Shown here piece by piece: positions 1-12,860 of a stretch of DNA of 64,000 bases. Each line of letters starts with the position of its first letter. Positions within the stretch are counted from its first letter, which is position 1. The notes under the pieces were generated by a model that saw only the letters and a program-made list of their open reading frames with translations, did no database searches and had not been told where the DNA came from. The DNA is from Corythucha ciliata. Its lineage: Eukaryota > Arthropoda > Insecta > Hemiptera > Tingidae. A program made the position numbers and the translations under genes. The stretch lies in assembly GCA_038030265.1 (NCBI GenBank), contig CM075941.1:9300001-9364000 (forward strand), given 5' to 3'.

Positions 1-1449
1 GGGGGGGGGTTTGAGGGCCTGGGGCCCTCCTCGGGGTGAAGAAGAGAAGTCGTCGACGAAGAAGTAGAAGTTGAAGAAGAGGTGGAGGCCCCGGCTTGTT
101 GGTATTTCAAGCTCCGCTTCTTTTTTTTTTTCTTCCTCCCGTCGTTTTTTATACTTACCCCCCACCCCACTTCAACTCTCTAAAGCACTGACAACCATCT
201 TCCTCAACCACACAACGATTCTATTACTAATCGACGAGAGAGAGAGAGAAAAAAACTTAATGAAAGTGTGTTTCGACAACCTAGTGCCTCTACATTAGAG
301 CTCTTGATCTTTCCTCGTGATTCCTGATGGACACAAATTGGTTGGACACAATATGAAGGTTTTTAGGCCTCAAACTATTATTTTCAAGTTTTTTTTTTTC
401 TCGCTTTCAATCTTTTAAACAGGCGAATTATATCTTAAAAGCATATAAGGGCAAATACCTGCCCTTTTATTTCACCCAATCCGAAACCATCTTAATTGAG
501 TCCCATGTTAAAAACCAGAAAATTGATTCGAACCAAAAAATCATTAAAATTAAACCGCACGAAAAAGAACAGCGACGACAGGAAATCACTCTTTGACGGT
601 ATACAAAGATTGGAGAGAGGACTGTAGAGGAGAGAAAAGAGTGAGGGAGTTGTGGTCTAATTTATGGAACTCGGCAAAGAGTTTTGACAAGAGGGGCATA
701 AACAGACGCTTTATAGCAAATGAGATACACGCAGAGGATTCTTTCCCATCTGAAAAGTTCCGTGGGCGAAAAACCTTACACAGCGCGTGGCATTCCATTT
801 TTTTTTTTTTTTTTCAACTTGAGCCTATTTATCAGTTTCACTTTTCGAGTCCACCTACTATTTCATCGCTCGTGATTTAAAACAAGATTTCGTTTGAAAT
901 TGGAGGTTAAAAAAAAAAAAAAAAATTAAAATAAAACACTAAGACCATCGTCAGCACACCTCCGTTCGGTCTTTCTTGGCATAAAAAATAATGTTGGTCT
1001 CTCCAAAGCATAAAAAGTTGATGCGCGACCAGTGGTGCCGAAACGGTTTCAATGAGTCGTGGTGACCGACCCACACACATTATGAGAGCCCCCAAAAACG
1101 GGGGAGGAGGGGAGAGGGGATCACACCATAAATCATTGCCATACGCGTTAAGTTAGCTATAATGGTATACGGCGACAGTGGCGTGCCCTTGGGGAGGGTT
1201 TTGAGGGTTCAGAACACCTCCCAGAGTATACTTCAGCCCTGCGTAGTTGAAAAATAACAAAAAACTCTAAAAAATAAAAATAAATAACTATAAAAAGAAC
1301 AAAAACAAACAAACAAACAAATGAAACGAGAAAAACCCGGATCTGTTTGTCCCTAAAAGTTTGCCATTCAGCCCCGCTAAGTAACTATCCACGGCATCAA
1401 TGATATTTATACCACTGACCACCAGGCTTGAAAAATTGCGTTCTTTTGT
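1..1449. other. No gene seen; purine-rich and homopolymer DNA
   Basis: The first 250 bases are GAAG/GAG-rich low-complexity sequence, followed by AT-rich DNA with long A and T runs near 800 and 910. The short open frames have no recognisable domains. A hAT-like end, CAGTGGCGTGCCC, starts at 1176, and a stretch near 1030 (CAGTGGTGCCGAAACGG) recurs near 16381. No coding gene is supported. Confidence 0.6.
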
Positions 1450-2480
1450 TTACGTAGCTATTCCGAACCATACAAATGGATAGGCTGACTATACTCGCAT
1501 CAAAATATCGCAAAACTGATTATTCGCGCCTTGAAAATAGTTAAACTGACTATTCGTGCCCTAAAAATAACAAAAAATGACTTCACGAACCCTAAAAATG
1601 GCTAAACCAACTATTCGTGCGGCCCTGAAAATTCCTGAAAGATCGTAATACACGTGCACTATTAAAATGGCTAAGTTGACCACTCGCGCGCCAAAAATGA
1701 CCAAACTGACAATGCGCGCCTTGGCCTCTCGGACTATTTGCGCCCTAAAAACTGCTAAAGTGACTATTCATGGCCAAGAAAGCGTATAAACGTGAATTTA
1801 CAAAATCGACCTTTCGTGTACCAAGAATGGCAGAAGTGGCCATTTTGCGCCCTGAATTGATTCACTTCCGCCCTAAAAATGGCAAAAACTGACGATTCGC
1901 GCCTTGAAAATAGCAAAACTGTTTATATCCAACTGCCAAACTGCCGATTCTGCAGCTATAAAAGGACCACACTGATTTCAAAAGCCCTTCAAACAATTGG
2001 CACCCTGAAAATGCCTGATCCATGAAAACTAAAATGGGAAAACGACAAAATAGACCATTCACACACCAAAAACGGTCAAACTGATCGTTTCTCGCCTTGG
2101 CTTGACGTACTACTATTTATACGCACTATAAATGGCAAAACTGACTATGTGCCATAAAAAAGAGTTAACTGACAATTTGCGCCTTGACCAACCGCAATAC
2201 CTAAACTGGCGATTGCTGCCCTCAAAATGACCAAACTTACCATTCGCACATGGAAAATGGCTCTAAAAATGGCCAAACTGGCAATTCTCGCTCCAATGAC
2301 GGAATAACTGATCGTTTGGACTCAAAAAATACCAAAAGATACGATTCCTGCCCTGAAAATAACGCAGTGACTATTCACGCCCTGAAAATAGCCATACTGA
2401 CAGTTATCTGATGATTCGCGCTTTGAAAAGGCCTAAACAGATGATTCCTGTCCTGAAAATGGCAAATCCGACGCCCACGG
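1450..2480 (+). repeat. Degenerate 30-bp satellite, subfamily B
   Basis: About 30 diverged tandem units of roughly 30 bp are built from a core like CGCCCTGAAAATGGC followed by AAAACTGACTATTCG. Units vary in length and are heavily mutated, so the array looks old. Aligned to the much commoner subfamily A, the two share the skeleton CT.AAAAT.G..AAAA..CTA.TTCG, so B is probably a diverged branch of the same satellite. The array ends at a C-run near 2490. Confidence 0.85.
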
Positions 2481-2509
2481 ACCCCCCCCCCCCCAACCAG
2501 GACGCCATC

Positions 2510-3490
2510 TAGCGCTGCCTAGAGCTAAAATTGAGAAAAATCACTAGTAATCAGCGAATAAATTAAGAAAAACCGCTATTTGCAACTTCTGAAGGCAACG
2601 TTGCGGCAAAAAATTGAGAAAAAGCGTCATTGCACAAGTCGCAAAAAAAAAAAGTTACAAATCATTGATTTGCGGCTAAAATTGAGATGAGATCAATAAC
2701 GTCAATTCACCGCTAATGCGAGAAAGTCCTAATCGACGGCTCAAACAGAGTAAAAAGCTATACAATTCATAGCCTCAAGTTGAGAAAATTCGCTAATCAG
2801 CGGGTCAATTAAAAAAAAACGTAAATTCGCGGAAAAGTGTTGAAGAACGCTATCGCACGCGGCTAAAACTGAGAAAAACGCCGCAATCAAAGGTTCCTTT
2901 GAGGCTAAAATTGACGAAGAACACTAAAGGAAAAAAGCTAATTCACGGGTAAAATTGTAAATCACTAATTAGCGGCTAAAATTGAGAAAAACCTTAATTC
3001 GCAATTTCACAGCTTGGGAAATCGCAAATTCGCGGCTAAAATTGAGGGACAGTTCTATTTGGCGAGAAATTTCACTTCACATCACGAATGAAAAGCGCTG
3101 ATTCACACGAATAAAATGTAGAAAAACACAAATACAACGGCTAAAATTGAAAACAAAAAATCACTGATTCGTGGCTGAAATGGAGATAAATGGCGATTCG
3201 CGGTTAAAGATTAGAAAACACCGATTTGTGTCTTTTGAAGGAAACTTTATGGCTTAAATGGTGAAAAAGTGCTAATCCATCGCACAAAACCGGGGAAAAA
3301 TTGCTAATTCAAGAATGTTGATTAAAATTGAGACAATTTACTAAATCGTGGCTAAAATAGGGAAAATCGTCAATTTCCTGCTAAAATTGAGAAGCAGTGC
3401 TAAATGCTATTCGGTGATTAAAACAGAGAAGAACGCTGATCTAAGGCTAAAATGGAGAGAAACAGCTAATTAGCGGACAAATTAGGAAAA
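2510..3490 (+). repeat. Degenerate 29-31-bp satellite A, forward block
   Basis: Tandem, strongly diverged copies of a unit containing GGCTAAAATTGAG, an A-run, then CGCTAATTCG. Unit length is mostly 29-31 bp. Variant units carrying CTTCTGAAGGCAAC are interspersed, for example near 2588. There is no coding content. Orientation flips at about 3490. Confidence 0.9.
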
Positions 3491-5030
3491 AGAGCTAACT
3501 AGATCAGCTGTGATTTAGCCTCGAATTAACACATTTTCTCATTTTTAGCCACGAAATTGCCTCCTAAAACTGCGTACGTGCGTTTTCTCAATGTTATCCA
3601 TGAATTAGCTCATTTTCTAATGTTTAGCTGTGAATCGGCGCTTTTTATAAGCTCTTAGCCGTAAAGTTGCCTCAAGAATCTGCAAATTAGATGGCGTTTG
3701 AGTGCTCTTTCCCAATTTTATCCGCAAATTAGCGATTTTTCTAAATTTAAGCTGTGAATTGGCACTTTTCTTCATTTTAAACGCCTATTCGGGTTTTTCT
3801 CTTCTTATTACCCCGCGAATTAGCGATTTTTCTCAATTTCATTCCCAAAAGTGCCCTAGGAATCACCGAGTTGGCGTTTTATCAACATCAGCTGTGAATT
3901 AGCATTTTTCTCCCAATTTTAGCAGCGGGTTAGCACATTTTAACATTTTTAGGTACGAATTGGTGCTTGTTATAAACTCCTAGCAGTGAATTAACCACAA
4001 ATTTGCTTCAAGAATCCCCAAAGTAGAGATAGCGTTTGAGTGCTTTGTCCAAATTAATCCAAAAATTTAGCGTTTTTCTTCATTTTAAAGGCCAATTCAT
4101 GTTTTACTAAATTTTACCCGTGAATTAGCGCTTTTTTACAGTTTTAGCCGCTTCAATAAGCGCCTTTTCTCAATTTTATTCCCGAAGTTCCCCAAGAATC
4201 TTCAAGTTCCGGCGTTTTCTCAATTTCAGCTGTGAATTAACCTTCTGCCCTCAATTTTAGCAGTGGAATGAGGACATTTCTCAATTTTAGCTGCGAATTA
4301 TAGCGCTTTTTCTCGATTTTATCCGTAAAATTGAACTTTGTCGTACCTTAGCTGTGAATTAAAGTTTTTCCTCCATACTTTTAGACGCGAATTCGCGTTT
4401 TTCTCTATTTAGCGATGTGAATCAGCACTTTTTCTCAATTTCAGGCCTGAAGTTGTCTCTAAGAAGCGGCAAGTTGGCGTTTTCTCATTTTCAGCTGTGA
4501 ATTAGCGTTTTTTTCTCCATTTCAGCAATAAATTATCACATTTCCTTAATTATAGCGGCAATCTTTAGCGTTTATTCCTCCACTCTTATTTACACGAGAA
4601 TTCGTGTTTTTGTCTGTTTCACCCGTGAAGTAGCGCTTTTTCTAAATTTTAGTCCCTATGTTACCCCGGGAATCCACGAGTTGGCGTTTCTCCCTTTCAA
4701 CATTGAATTTGCGCTTTTTCTCAACTTTTAAAGCTGCTAAATTGTAGCACTTTATCACAATTTTAGCTGTGAATTAGCGTGTTTCTTGTTTGTTAAGGCG
4801 CAAACTCACGATTTTCTATCTTTCATCCTTGAATTAGCACTTTTCTCAGTTTTATCTGTGAGAATTAGCGCTTTTTCCCAATATCAGTCCCGATTTTGCC
4901 CCAACAATTCGTGACTTTGCGTTGTGTCAATGTCAGCTGTAAATTATCGCTTTTTCTCAATATTAACAGCCATAAATTTCAGTGATTTTTCTCAATTTCA
5001 GCCGCGAATTTAGTCATTCGTTCTCATCGA
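3490..5030 (-). repeat. Satellite A, inverted block
   Basis: The same satellite as the preceding block but in reverse orientation: TTAGC..GAATTAGCG, T-run, CTCAATTTTAGC. The variant unit resembling GTTGCCTCAAGAATC recurs near 3665, 3852, 4004, 4187, 4450, 4661 and 4897, about every 150-260 bp. This suggests a decayed higher-order repeat of about six to eight basic units. Confidence 0.9.
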
Positions 5031-5700
5031 CTAAAACGAGGAAAACGTCAATAATTCACACATAGAATTGAGAAAAACACAAATTCACAGCGGAAATTCG
5101 CGGCTTCTGAAGGCAAATTTGTGGCTAAAATTAAGGAAAATCACTAATTCGCGGCATAAAACTGCGATGAATCGGTGAGCAGACTCAGCTTTGAAAATCG
5201 TGTTTCGTGTGGTGGAATTTCGTGGTTTCTCGAGGCACCTTTTTAGGTAATGAAAATTTTACTAGTATGCTAAGAATTTTGGTTTTGAAGCGATGAATCG
5301 CGGCTAATGTCTGAGAATAAGCGCTCATTTGCCGTTAAAATTGGGGCTGGGGGAGGGGGGGACACCAATTCTGAATGCAACCAGCATGAAAGGGTATCTG
5401 CAGGAAGCTTCGCTGCTAAAATAAGAGAAAATGCGCTGACTCCAAGTTTATTTATACATAGGCCCTTGATAGGGGAGCTGAAATTGAGAATGCACGCAAA
5501 TGTACTAATTTTGGGGAATGTACGTGGCAAAAAGTTTGAAAATAGCGCTCACATTCGTTGGCTAAAACAGTGGAAAAGCTCTAATTCGCAGAAAAAGAAA
5601 AAGAAAACACTAATTATTCACGGCTAAAAATGAGAAAAGCGCTAATTCTCGGCTGTACAGTTGAGACAAAGTAGCCATGAATCGTTCAGCAGGCTCGGCC
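5030..5700 (+). repeat. Satellite A, forward block
   Basis: Forward-oriented, very degenerate units resume after the inverted block and fade out near 5700. They include a CTTCTGAAGGCAAA variant unit near 5105. A G-run lies at about 5349. The open frames here are accidental products of the repeat. Confidence 0.8.
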
Positions 5701-8700
5701 AATAATTGAAAAATGCCAATTCGCGGTTTCTCCCGGCTACGCGCTTGCTGCCAGGACTGCAACTTAACAGTTTACCAGGCCTGTGTGAGTTCCTGAAGAT
5801 TTTAACTATTCGTCTCAAATGTACAATTTGAGGGGCTGAATGGCCGCAGTTTACCTTCTCAGAGGACCAAAATTTAAAGTTAAGCTTCAAAATTATCACA
5901 GTAAACAGTTTTTGGACAGAAACTACTGATTATTATTGAAGAGGCCAAAGATGGAGTATTACCGTACTCGGCCAGTGTATGGTGCGTTGCCAAGGCAAGA
6001 AAATAATAAACTATTCGAACAAAAACATGTTAAAATCGCCCGATGTACAAGAAATTGACTAAAAAAAATTATTGGTTATAAAAAAAACGAACATAATTTC
6101 CTGTTAAGAATGGTCGGTTAATTTTTATGGACAAATCATTAAAACACATTTAAGGAGAGACTAAATAAAAAAGGTTTGGCCCTTTTTTTGTCCGCCCCGG
6201 CTCTTAAAATCTCCCCTTTTAACCCGAGTTTGAGTTTATTCAGCTGAAACGTCCCTAACATTTACTGTTTCTTTCTTCACGTTAGTCGCCATAGGTACGT
6301 GATACATTTCGAATCGCTTTGGGAATCTTGAAGTGATTAGTTGGCGATTCCGCCACCCTTCAACACCCAACGTGTGAGACTCACCGATCCGAATCCTTCT
6401 TTTTTTCTGATTCATCGTCCCCACAAGTCCTAACTATAGCAAGAAAAGAATGTCTTCCAGGATTTCGCACTCAATAAAAAGTAGCCATCTCTGTGAATCG
6501 CAACTTGGAATGTACCTATGCCCAGTGCCTTTTGTTTCGAAGCGTTTAACACTTTTTTTTTTTTTTTTTTCTTGAGACGGAGGACACGAACGTAGAATTG
6601 AGGAGGGCGAGGAATGGGAAGAGGTGAATTAAAATATTTCTGGGAAAGCAATGCGACTCACTTGAAATAAACGGCTGGATGGGGGCGTTATAGCGTTAAA
6701 AGTCTCTCGTATGGTGAACAAAAGAGAGAGGGATTTCCGCTCATCTTTCTATAAGCACACCATGTGAACCAAATAATAAATGGGATAAATGGAAGTGAAT
6801 TATTAGGGGACTTTTGCTTTAGAATTTAAGTTGAATAAAGTCACAGAACAATACAATAATCAGTTCTTGTTCAGTAAAATTGAAATCAGCTTTAAATACT
6901 TACAGCCTACATGATTCTTACAATAAATATCGAATAAACCGTGTTTTCTATTTACACAGAAAATGATAGCTGCTAAAGACTGTAATTTCATTTTCGAGAA
7001 GTTTTCTATAATCCCAACGAAAAGGAACCTTGGTGATTTCTTTCCCTTCCCTCAGACTCACTACACAAACTTCCCTCTCTCTTCAAAAGGACCTAAAAAA
7101 GAAGAAAGAAAAAAAAAAAAAAAAAAATGAAAGGAACTCTGAGATTTTAACGACTACCTTCTAACAGAAAGAAGGGTCCCCCCTTCTTCATCTATCCATT
7201 GGGCACAAACACATACGCACACAACCAGAAAGAGAGCCTCGGAGGCCCGGCTTCACAAGACAGGTACAAAGAGGCTGGGAAACCACTCTGAAGACAAACT
7301 TTTTGCGTCAGAGTAAAAATTTGTTGCAACTATTTTTTTTAATTTAACATTGTTTAATGAAAAAGAGCTTAAGCATATTTTCAGTCCGACAGCGTCCGGC
7401 TTGCAAGGGCGATGTTCAGCGCTCGAAAAGATATTCTTTCAAGAGTCGGCTGAAGTTAGTTTTTTGTAAAAAAATGACCTGTTTTATGCCATTTGAAAAA
7501 AGTAATCATTTCCTATTCTGAACAACCTTGATTAAATAATCAATCCAATCTGTTAGATTACATGAAGATGTATATTCTTTATAAAGCCTGGGTACCACAG
7601 GCTGTTTAACGGCATCCCCTCATCCCCAATAAAGGAATAATTACTTGTTTGGATGCTATAGAACGTATAAACTATTTCATAAACCTGTTGCGCTTATCGA
7701 TACGCTTATTTTTTCAATGCTCATTCTACGTGGCTCTCTACAATTATGCCGAAAATTACACGGTCTATACAAAATAATAATAATAATAACAATAAAATAA
7801 ATAAAATTGAAGTATGGGCTCTCATTTAAAAACTAGTTTCTCAACTCATTTTGTGTGTGTTTCTTTCTCTATTTTAAACAAGGAGAGGTCGAGGTGGTTG
7901 GTTATGAGCGGGGGCAGCGCAACAAATCCGTGACCGTATAAAGAAGCGCTGGCACCGACTAATTTATCATTTTCATCTATTAATTCAGGGCCCGGGAGTT
8001 TATTTTTTATTTTTATTTTTTTTCAGAAAGTAAAAACAAACAATTCGGACACAGCAGAAAATGAGAATTCGTTAAGCGTTTAAGCCCGGACTTTTTTGCC
8101 CATGACCGCGCCGATTTTAGAATACATAAACCAACGGCGTTCCAACCCAAAGTGGCTCGTTAGCCTTTTAAATTCCACCGCCCTTTCACTTCTTTCCTAG
8201 AATCAATTATTTGACGTGGCGCAAAAAAAATAATAACAAGAAATTAATTTCTCCGTGTAATTGGGATTGGCATTCCAGTAAATTGAAGTATCTTAGTCGT
8301 CCAACAAGGGTATAGATATCAGTGCCCAGAAATTAAAACTTGAAAGTGAAGAAATGTTGAGGTGATGGGTGAGGGGCAGGGGAGTATAATTTTTCATGGA
8401 ATGCGAGACATTCGCACTCAGACAAGAGATGTGCAACGCTTATTGACCCCTCTCGATGTACAAAAGAAACGTTGAAAGAGAGACGGACACAACATCCAAC
8501 ATTTTCTTTTGTCAAAGCATTAAATTTCGCGTCATTGCTCGTCCCATATCAGGTCCAGTCAAGGGTGTTGGAAACATGACAAGAAAAAGGACTATAAGAA
8601 AAGGGCCTTTCCATTCAAGATTTGAGACTCTTCCCATCCCTCAAAGAGACTTTACAGAGCAACGAAGGAGAGAATAGCGTTTGACCTGGGCCCGACAATT

Positions 8701-9405
8701 TAAATGATTAACGCCCAGTTAAAAGGGGGGAGAATAGGAGGGTTGAAAGTCCTCTTATGCCTGTTCTGAGCCGCATGTTGCTTGATTTGAAAAGCGTTTT
8801 ACTCCCTCCCTTTGAGTTTTCGAAGAGGGCCAACAGGAAAGCTGACAGCGGTGATGTTCACTGAAAATCGACACCAATCTCCCCATTCTGACGATGGACA
8901 AGCTTTCAACACAAATGATGACCTGTTAGAGATAAATTTTCGTGATTGTTTCGAAGAGCATTTATATGCATGAGACAAAACTTGTCCATGACACCTGTTT
9001 CGAGACAGACTCACGCGTGAACAGTCCGCACGCTATATCGGTGATGATACCATGGAACAATTTCGCACTCTTTGTCTCAAGGTACACGCTCTTTTACCTT
9101 CCGGCAAACATCAACTCGGAAGCGGGAGGGCTCACATTACAACTCACAAGTACTTCCCTAGAACAGAGCGACCGAGCCTAAGATGTACATATTGTTCATA
9201 AATTACTATACGACCATCAGGGAGACAAATGTTTGGCCTATAAGCTGGCTGGACCACTGTGTGGATTGAGCATTTTGCGGTTCGCGCATCTTGAGTGGTT
9301 CAAGCAGTTTGTGGTTAGAACGTTTTGTGGTTCAAACATTGCAGTGGCGAAAGGTGTGGATCGTCCTGTAGGTCACCGTTCACAGAGTGGGGGCCCTAAA
9401 ATCAC
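5700..9405. other. Intergenic AT-rich DNA, no gene seen
   Basis: Unique-looking, AT-rich DNA with many A and T homopolymers (near 6550, 7110 and 8010). No open frame here shows a recognisable domain, and none exceeds about 85 codons. No RNA gene or mobile element ends were identified. Conserved exons of an unfamiliar gene cannot be excluded by eye. Confidence 0.5.
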
Positions 9406-9800
9406 CATTTCATGTGGTAAAACTGCGGAAAAAATCACTGATTGGAGACTGAAAATTGAGAAAAAACTCTAATTCACTGCCATAATTGAGGAATAGCGCA
9501 AATTCGCGGCTATTATATTGAAATTGTACCTATATATTTTTGTTATGTGACAGTTTACTCTCCATCTAGTCACTCGTGGCAGCTTCAAGTCGGAATTCCA
9601 TTTAATTTTCTGTTTTTGTGGTAATTAATGAATTGTAAACACTAAACACGTCTCACGCCAATTGTGGGATGGTGGGGGGGGAGGGTTTGAGCAGCTAAAC
9701 TTGAAAAATGCGCCAATTCTAGGCTAAAATTGAAAATGAGCTCTCGTTCGCAGGCGACATAATATAGAAAAAAAAAAAAAAAAATCGCTAGGTCCACAGA
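9406..9800 (+). repeat. Satellite A remnants, forward
   Basis: A few forward units occur at 9420-9520 and again at 9690-9750, interrupted by unrelated sequence and a G-run near 9673. An 18-A run lies near 9767. These are scattered survivors rather than a clean array. Confidence 0.7.
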
Positions 9801-9919
9801 CTCGGAGTTTAGCGTGACTATACGTTTTTTGGCTGGCAATAAGTGGCAGTTGACTTTTGTGTTGGGACCTGCACCTGCTGGAGCGCGGAACGCCACCCCC
9901 CCCCCCACCAAGTTGAGTT

Positions 9920-10870
9920 TTCTTCACTTCAGCAGCAAATTAGCAATTTTGTCTATATTTTAGCAGAGAATTCTCTCAAGTTCTCAGTTTGATGTGAAAA
10001 TTCGGGTTTTCTTACGTTTTTTCCTCAATGTTAGCCAAAATAGCAGGTTTTATCCAAATTTCCACGAGTCACATTTTTTTTGTTCACCATGCGCTAGGAA
10101 TTCGCGAATTTCCTCAGCGGTTTTCCCCCTAAATCAGCCATAAATTGGCGCTTTTCATCAATTATAACCTCAAAATTGCCTTCAGAAGCCGCGAATGGAC
10201 GTATTTACAATTTTGGCCGCGAATTAGTGATTTTCCTCAACTTTTCCCGTGAATTAGCGTTTTTTTCTTAATTTTAGCGACGTAGTAGCGGTTCTAATCC
10301 TTGAATTAGCGAATTTTCTCAATTTTAACCACGAATTGGTGTTTTTCGTACTTTTAGATGCAAATTTGCGGTTTTCTCCATATTTAGTAGCGAATTGGTT
10401 TTTTTTAAAAGCCTTTCTCCGAATTTTGATTTTTTCAAGCCGCAAATTAGCATTTTTGTACATTTTAGCACCGCATGAGCAATTTTGATTTACTTTTAGC
10501 TATGGATTAGCCCTTCTTCACAGTTCTATCCTTGACTCAGCGGTGTTTTTTTAAACTAATAGCCATGGGAGGGGACAGGTGCATCTGCCCCTCTGGGAGG
10601 CCGTTTTTAGCCAATTTTTTGCGAAATTCCAGCAATACGAAGGGCATTCATTACAACACCCATCCCCCGCCGGTCCTTAGTAGGCTGTGGTGGACTGCCG
10701 GAATCACCCCCTCCGGAAGGATTTTTAGGTACGCCCTTGAATTTGCGTTTTTCTCAATTTTTTAGCCACAAAAGTTTAGCCGCGGACTAACACTTTTTAA
10801 TTGACGTTTTCTTTTTTAACCCTTTTCCCCCATTTTTAGAAGCGAAGGCGCGAATTTTCTAAAATTTGAG
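9920..10870 (-). repeat. Satellite A, inverted block
   Basis: Reverse-orientation units with the core TTAGCCGCGAATTAGCG and CTCAATTTTAGC. A variant unit containing TTGCCTTCAGAAGCCGCG lies near 10165. Between about 10560 and 10730 the array is broken by a GC-richer insert of unknown origin. Confidence 0.85.
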
Positions 10871-11240
10871 CCACCAAAAGCGGCTCTCGAGGGCTAATCG
10901 AGTACTCAGCCCACACTCTTTGCTGATATCACTTAATGCGACGTTAGGAGAGACTGAAATTAGTAGAAAGGAGCCAAATCGCGGTTCAACCTTCCAACCT
11001 TTTCGAATATAGAACCTAAAAATCGTCATTGTTCCGTATAAAAGCTTTTCTGGGGCCCTTTGGGCGGCCCGCCTTTCTCGCCCCTATCACAGTACGCGAT
11101 TCGTTGGGATCTTAGTGATATCCCTCATTCCCACCCCCAATACACTCCACGCAGCACCACTCACACTAGGCGGCGCACGCACTGTGAGACCCATTTTGCC
11201 ACTTCGGCCGAATCGGTCCCAATACTCCCGTAAAACGTAT
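10870..11240. other. Spacer between satellite blocks
   Basis: About 370 bp of mixed-composition DNA with no open frame of interest. It contains GCACGCACTG-type sequence near 11175 that resembles a stretch near 19845 in another spacer. This suggests the spacers between inverted satellite blocks share ancestry. Confidence 0.4.
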
Positions 11241-11244
11241 TCAC

Positions 11245-11480
11245 GTTAAAAAAAACAAGAAAAAACGCTAACTCGCACCAATAATTGGGAAAAAACGCCG
11301 ATTTCCATCTAAATTAGTGATATAAAGCGCTGATTCGCGTGCATGCGTTAACTTTCGGCCGATTGACCAATTAACTTTCGCTAATTGTCATGGCTAAAAC
11401 TAAGAAAAACGGCAATTAGCAATTTCCATAGAGGAAAGCTCGTGGTTAACATTTAAAAATCCATAATTTGTCTCAAATAT
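11245..11480 (+). repeat. Satellite A, short forward block
   Basis: Roughly seven forward units, very diverged, ending at a flip near 11480 where the reverse block begins. Confidence 0.75.
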
Positions 11481-12240
11481 ACACCATAATTTACCTATAC
11501 CGAATTTTCTCAATTTTTGCCAAGAATTGGCGTTTTATTCAATTTAAGCTGCAAATTAGCATTTTTTCCATTTTTAGCTGAGAATTAGCACTTTTCCCCA
11601 ATTTGAACTGAAAATTAGCGTTTTTTTAAAATTGAAGCTGCGGTAATTGGCGATTTTTTTCAATTTTAGCCGCGAATTAGTGATTTTCTTCATTTGTGTC
11701 CGCGAATTAACGTTTTTCCTCAATTTTATATCCGAAAATTGCAAATTAGCGATTTTTCCCAATTTCAGCTGTGAAATAACGTTTTATGCTAATTTTGCGG
11801 CGATTTAGCATCTTATTCCCCTTTTTAAACGCGAATGGGCGATTTGTGAATTTGCCATTTTTTTTCCAATTTTAACCTGAAAGCTTCACGTTTTTGTCAA
11901 TATTATAGCGTGTTTTCTCAATTTTAACCGTGGGGTTGGCCCTAATACAACACTTTTGAGTTGATTTCCATAATTTATTCGTAGAAGGCCTCCATGCACC
12001 GCGAATCAGCGATTTTCTCTCAACTTTAGTCTGGAAGTTGCATCGCGAGATCAGATTTTTTTAATTTTTTGCCGCGTCAGCAAGTTTCAAATTTTCGATC
12101 AGCACTTTACTGGACTTTAGGATCTAACGAAACTGGGGCTGCCGTGTATTTTCTCTATTATAGCCGCGAATTTTCCTCAGGAGAGCGCGGATTTTCTCAT
12201 TTTGTGAGCCACCAGACTAGCGCTTTCGGGGTCTCAATCG
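11480..12240 (-). repeat. Satellite A, inverted block
   Basis: Reverse units with GAATTAGCG and CAATTTTAGCCGCG cores. The array decays near 12200 into GC-richer sequence that ends with a hAT-like terminus reading CAGGGGCGTAGGTAC on the minus strand, ending at 12336. Confidence 0.85.
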
Positions 12241-12645
12241 AATATTCAACTTGCACGCTCTTTGCCGATATCACTTGCAACGTATCGGTCGGGGGGAGGA
12301 TCTATCTCCCATATCCCCCCCGTACCTACGCCCCTGGTTGTACACCAAACCGCACATTGACCAATTCGCTCGTATAGTGATGTGAATCACCCAACTTCAT
12401 CCTGGGTATGCGGCCAGCCAGATGAGGCAAACAAATTTCTCGTTATCGACAGTGATTGAATACGTCCAGGTCCAAGCCCAGGATTCTGGTCGAAGGACAC
12501 CGTTAATACTAAATTACTTCTGCTTTTATCCATGACGGAGACCACTTTTAAACTTCAGCTTTATTGTCCAGCCTATCTGAGGAATGCTCGTGGGCGTGAT
12601 TGTCGCGGGCAGTAGCGAAGCCCTTCCTCGCTGTCTCATGAAGCT
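12241..12645. other. Spacer with a hAT-like right end
   Basis: No gene. On the minus strand the sequence ending at 12336 begins CAGGGGCGTAGGTAC and is followed by a G-run, which resembles hAT-type termini. I found no matching left end or 8-bp duplication, so it is recorded as a solitary candidate end. Confidence 0.4.
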
Positions 12646-12860
12646 TACTGAACGTCTCAAAAATCACTTAACTCAATAAAACAATTAATAATGTACCGTC
12701 TCCAGCGCAAATGCGGTTGGGACTGCTCGTGACGAATAAGGTGAAGGACAGTAATGGCCGAAGGTCTGCCGCATTCACGTCACGAGCAGTCCCAAGTATC
12801 TTTGCGCTGGACCCAGTACATTATTAATTGTTATTGGGCTGCGATTTTTGAGCATTCATA
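12646..12860. repeat. Long imperfect palindrome (MITE or hairpin locus)
   Basis: The two halves are reverse complements for about 85 bp with a loop of about 45 bp. The best-paired inner part is 12701-12734 against 12779-12812: 11 matching bases, 5 mismatched, then 18 matching (TTGGGACTGCTCGTGACG). Outward, CAATTAATAATGTAC pairs with GTACATTATTAATTG, and a CTCAAAAATC segment pairs further out. It could be a small inverted-repeat transposon or a transcribed hairpin. No clear target duplication was found. Confidence 0.8.

Noticed and set aside
2510..5700. Regular 30-bp repeats resembling a CRISPR array
   Set aside because: Units are contiguous, highly diverged, lack conserved repeats with unique spacers, flip orientation, and lie in animal DNA.
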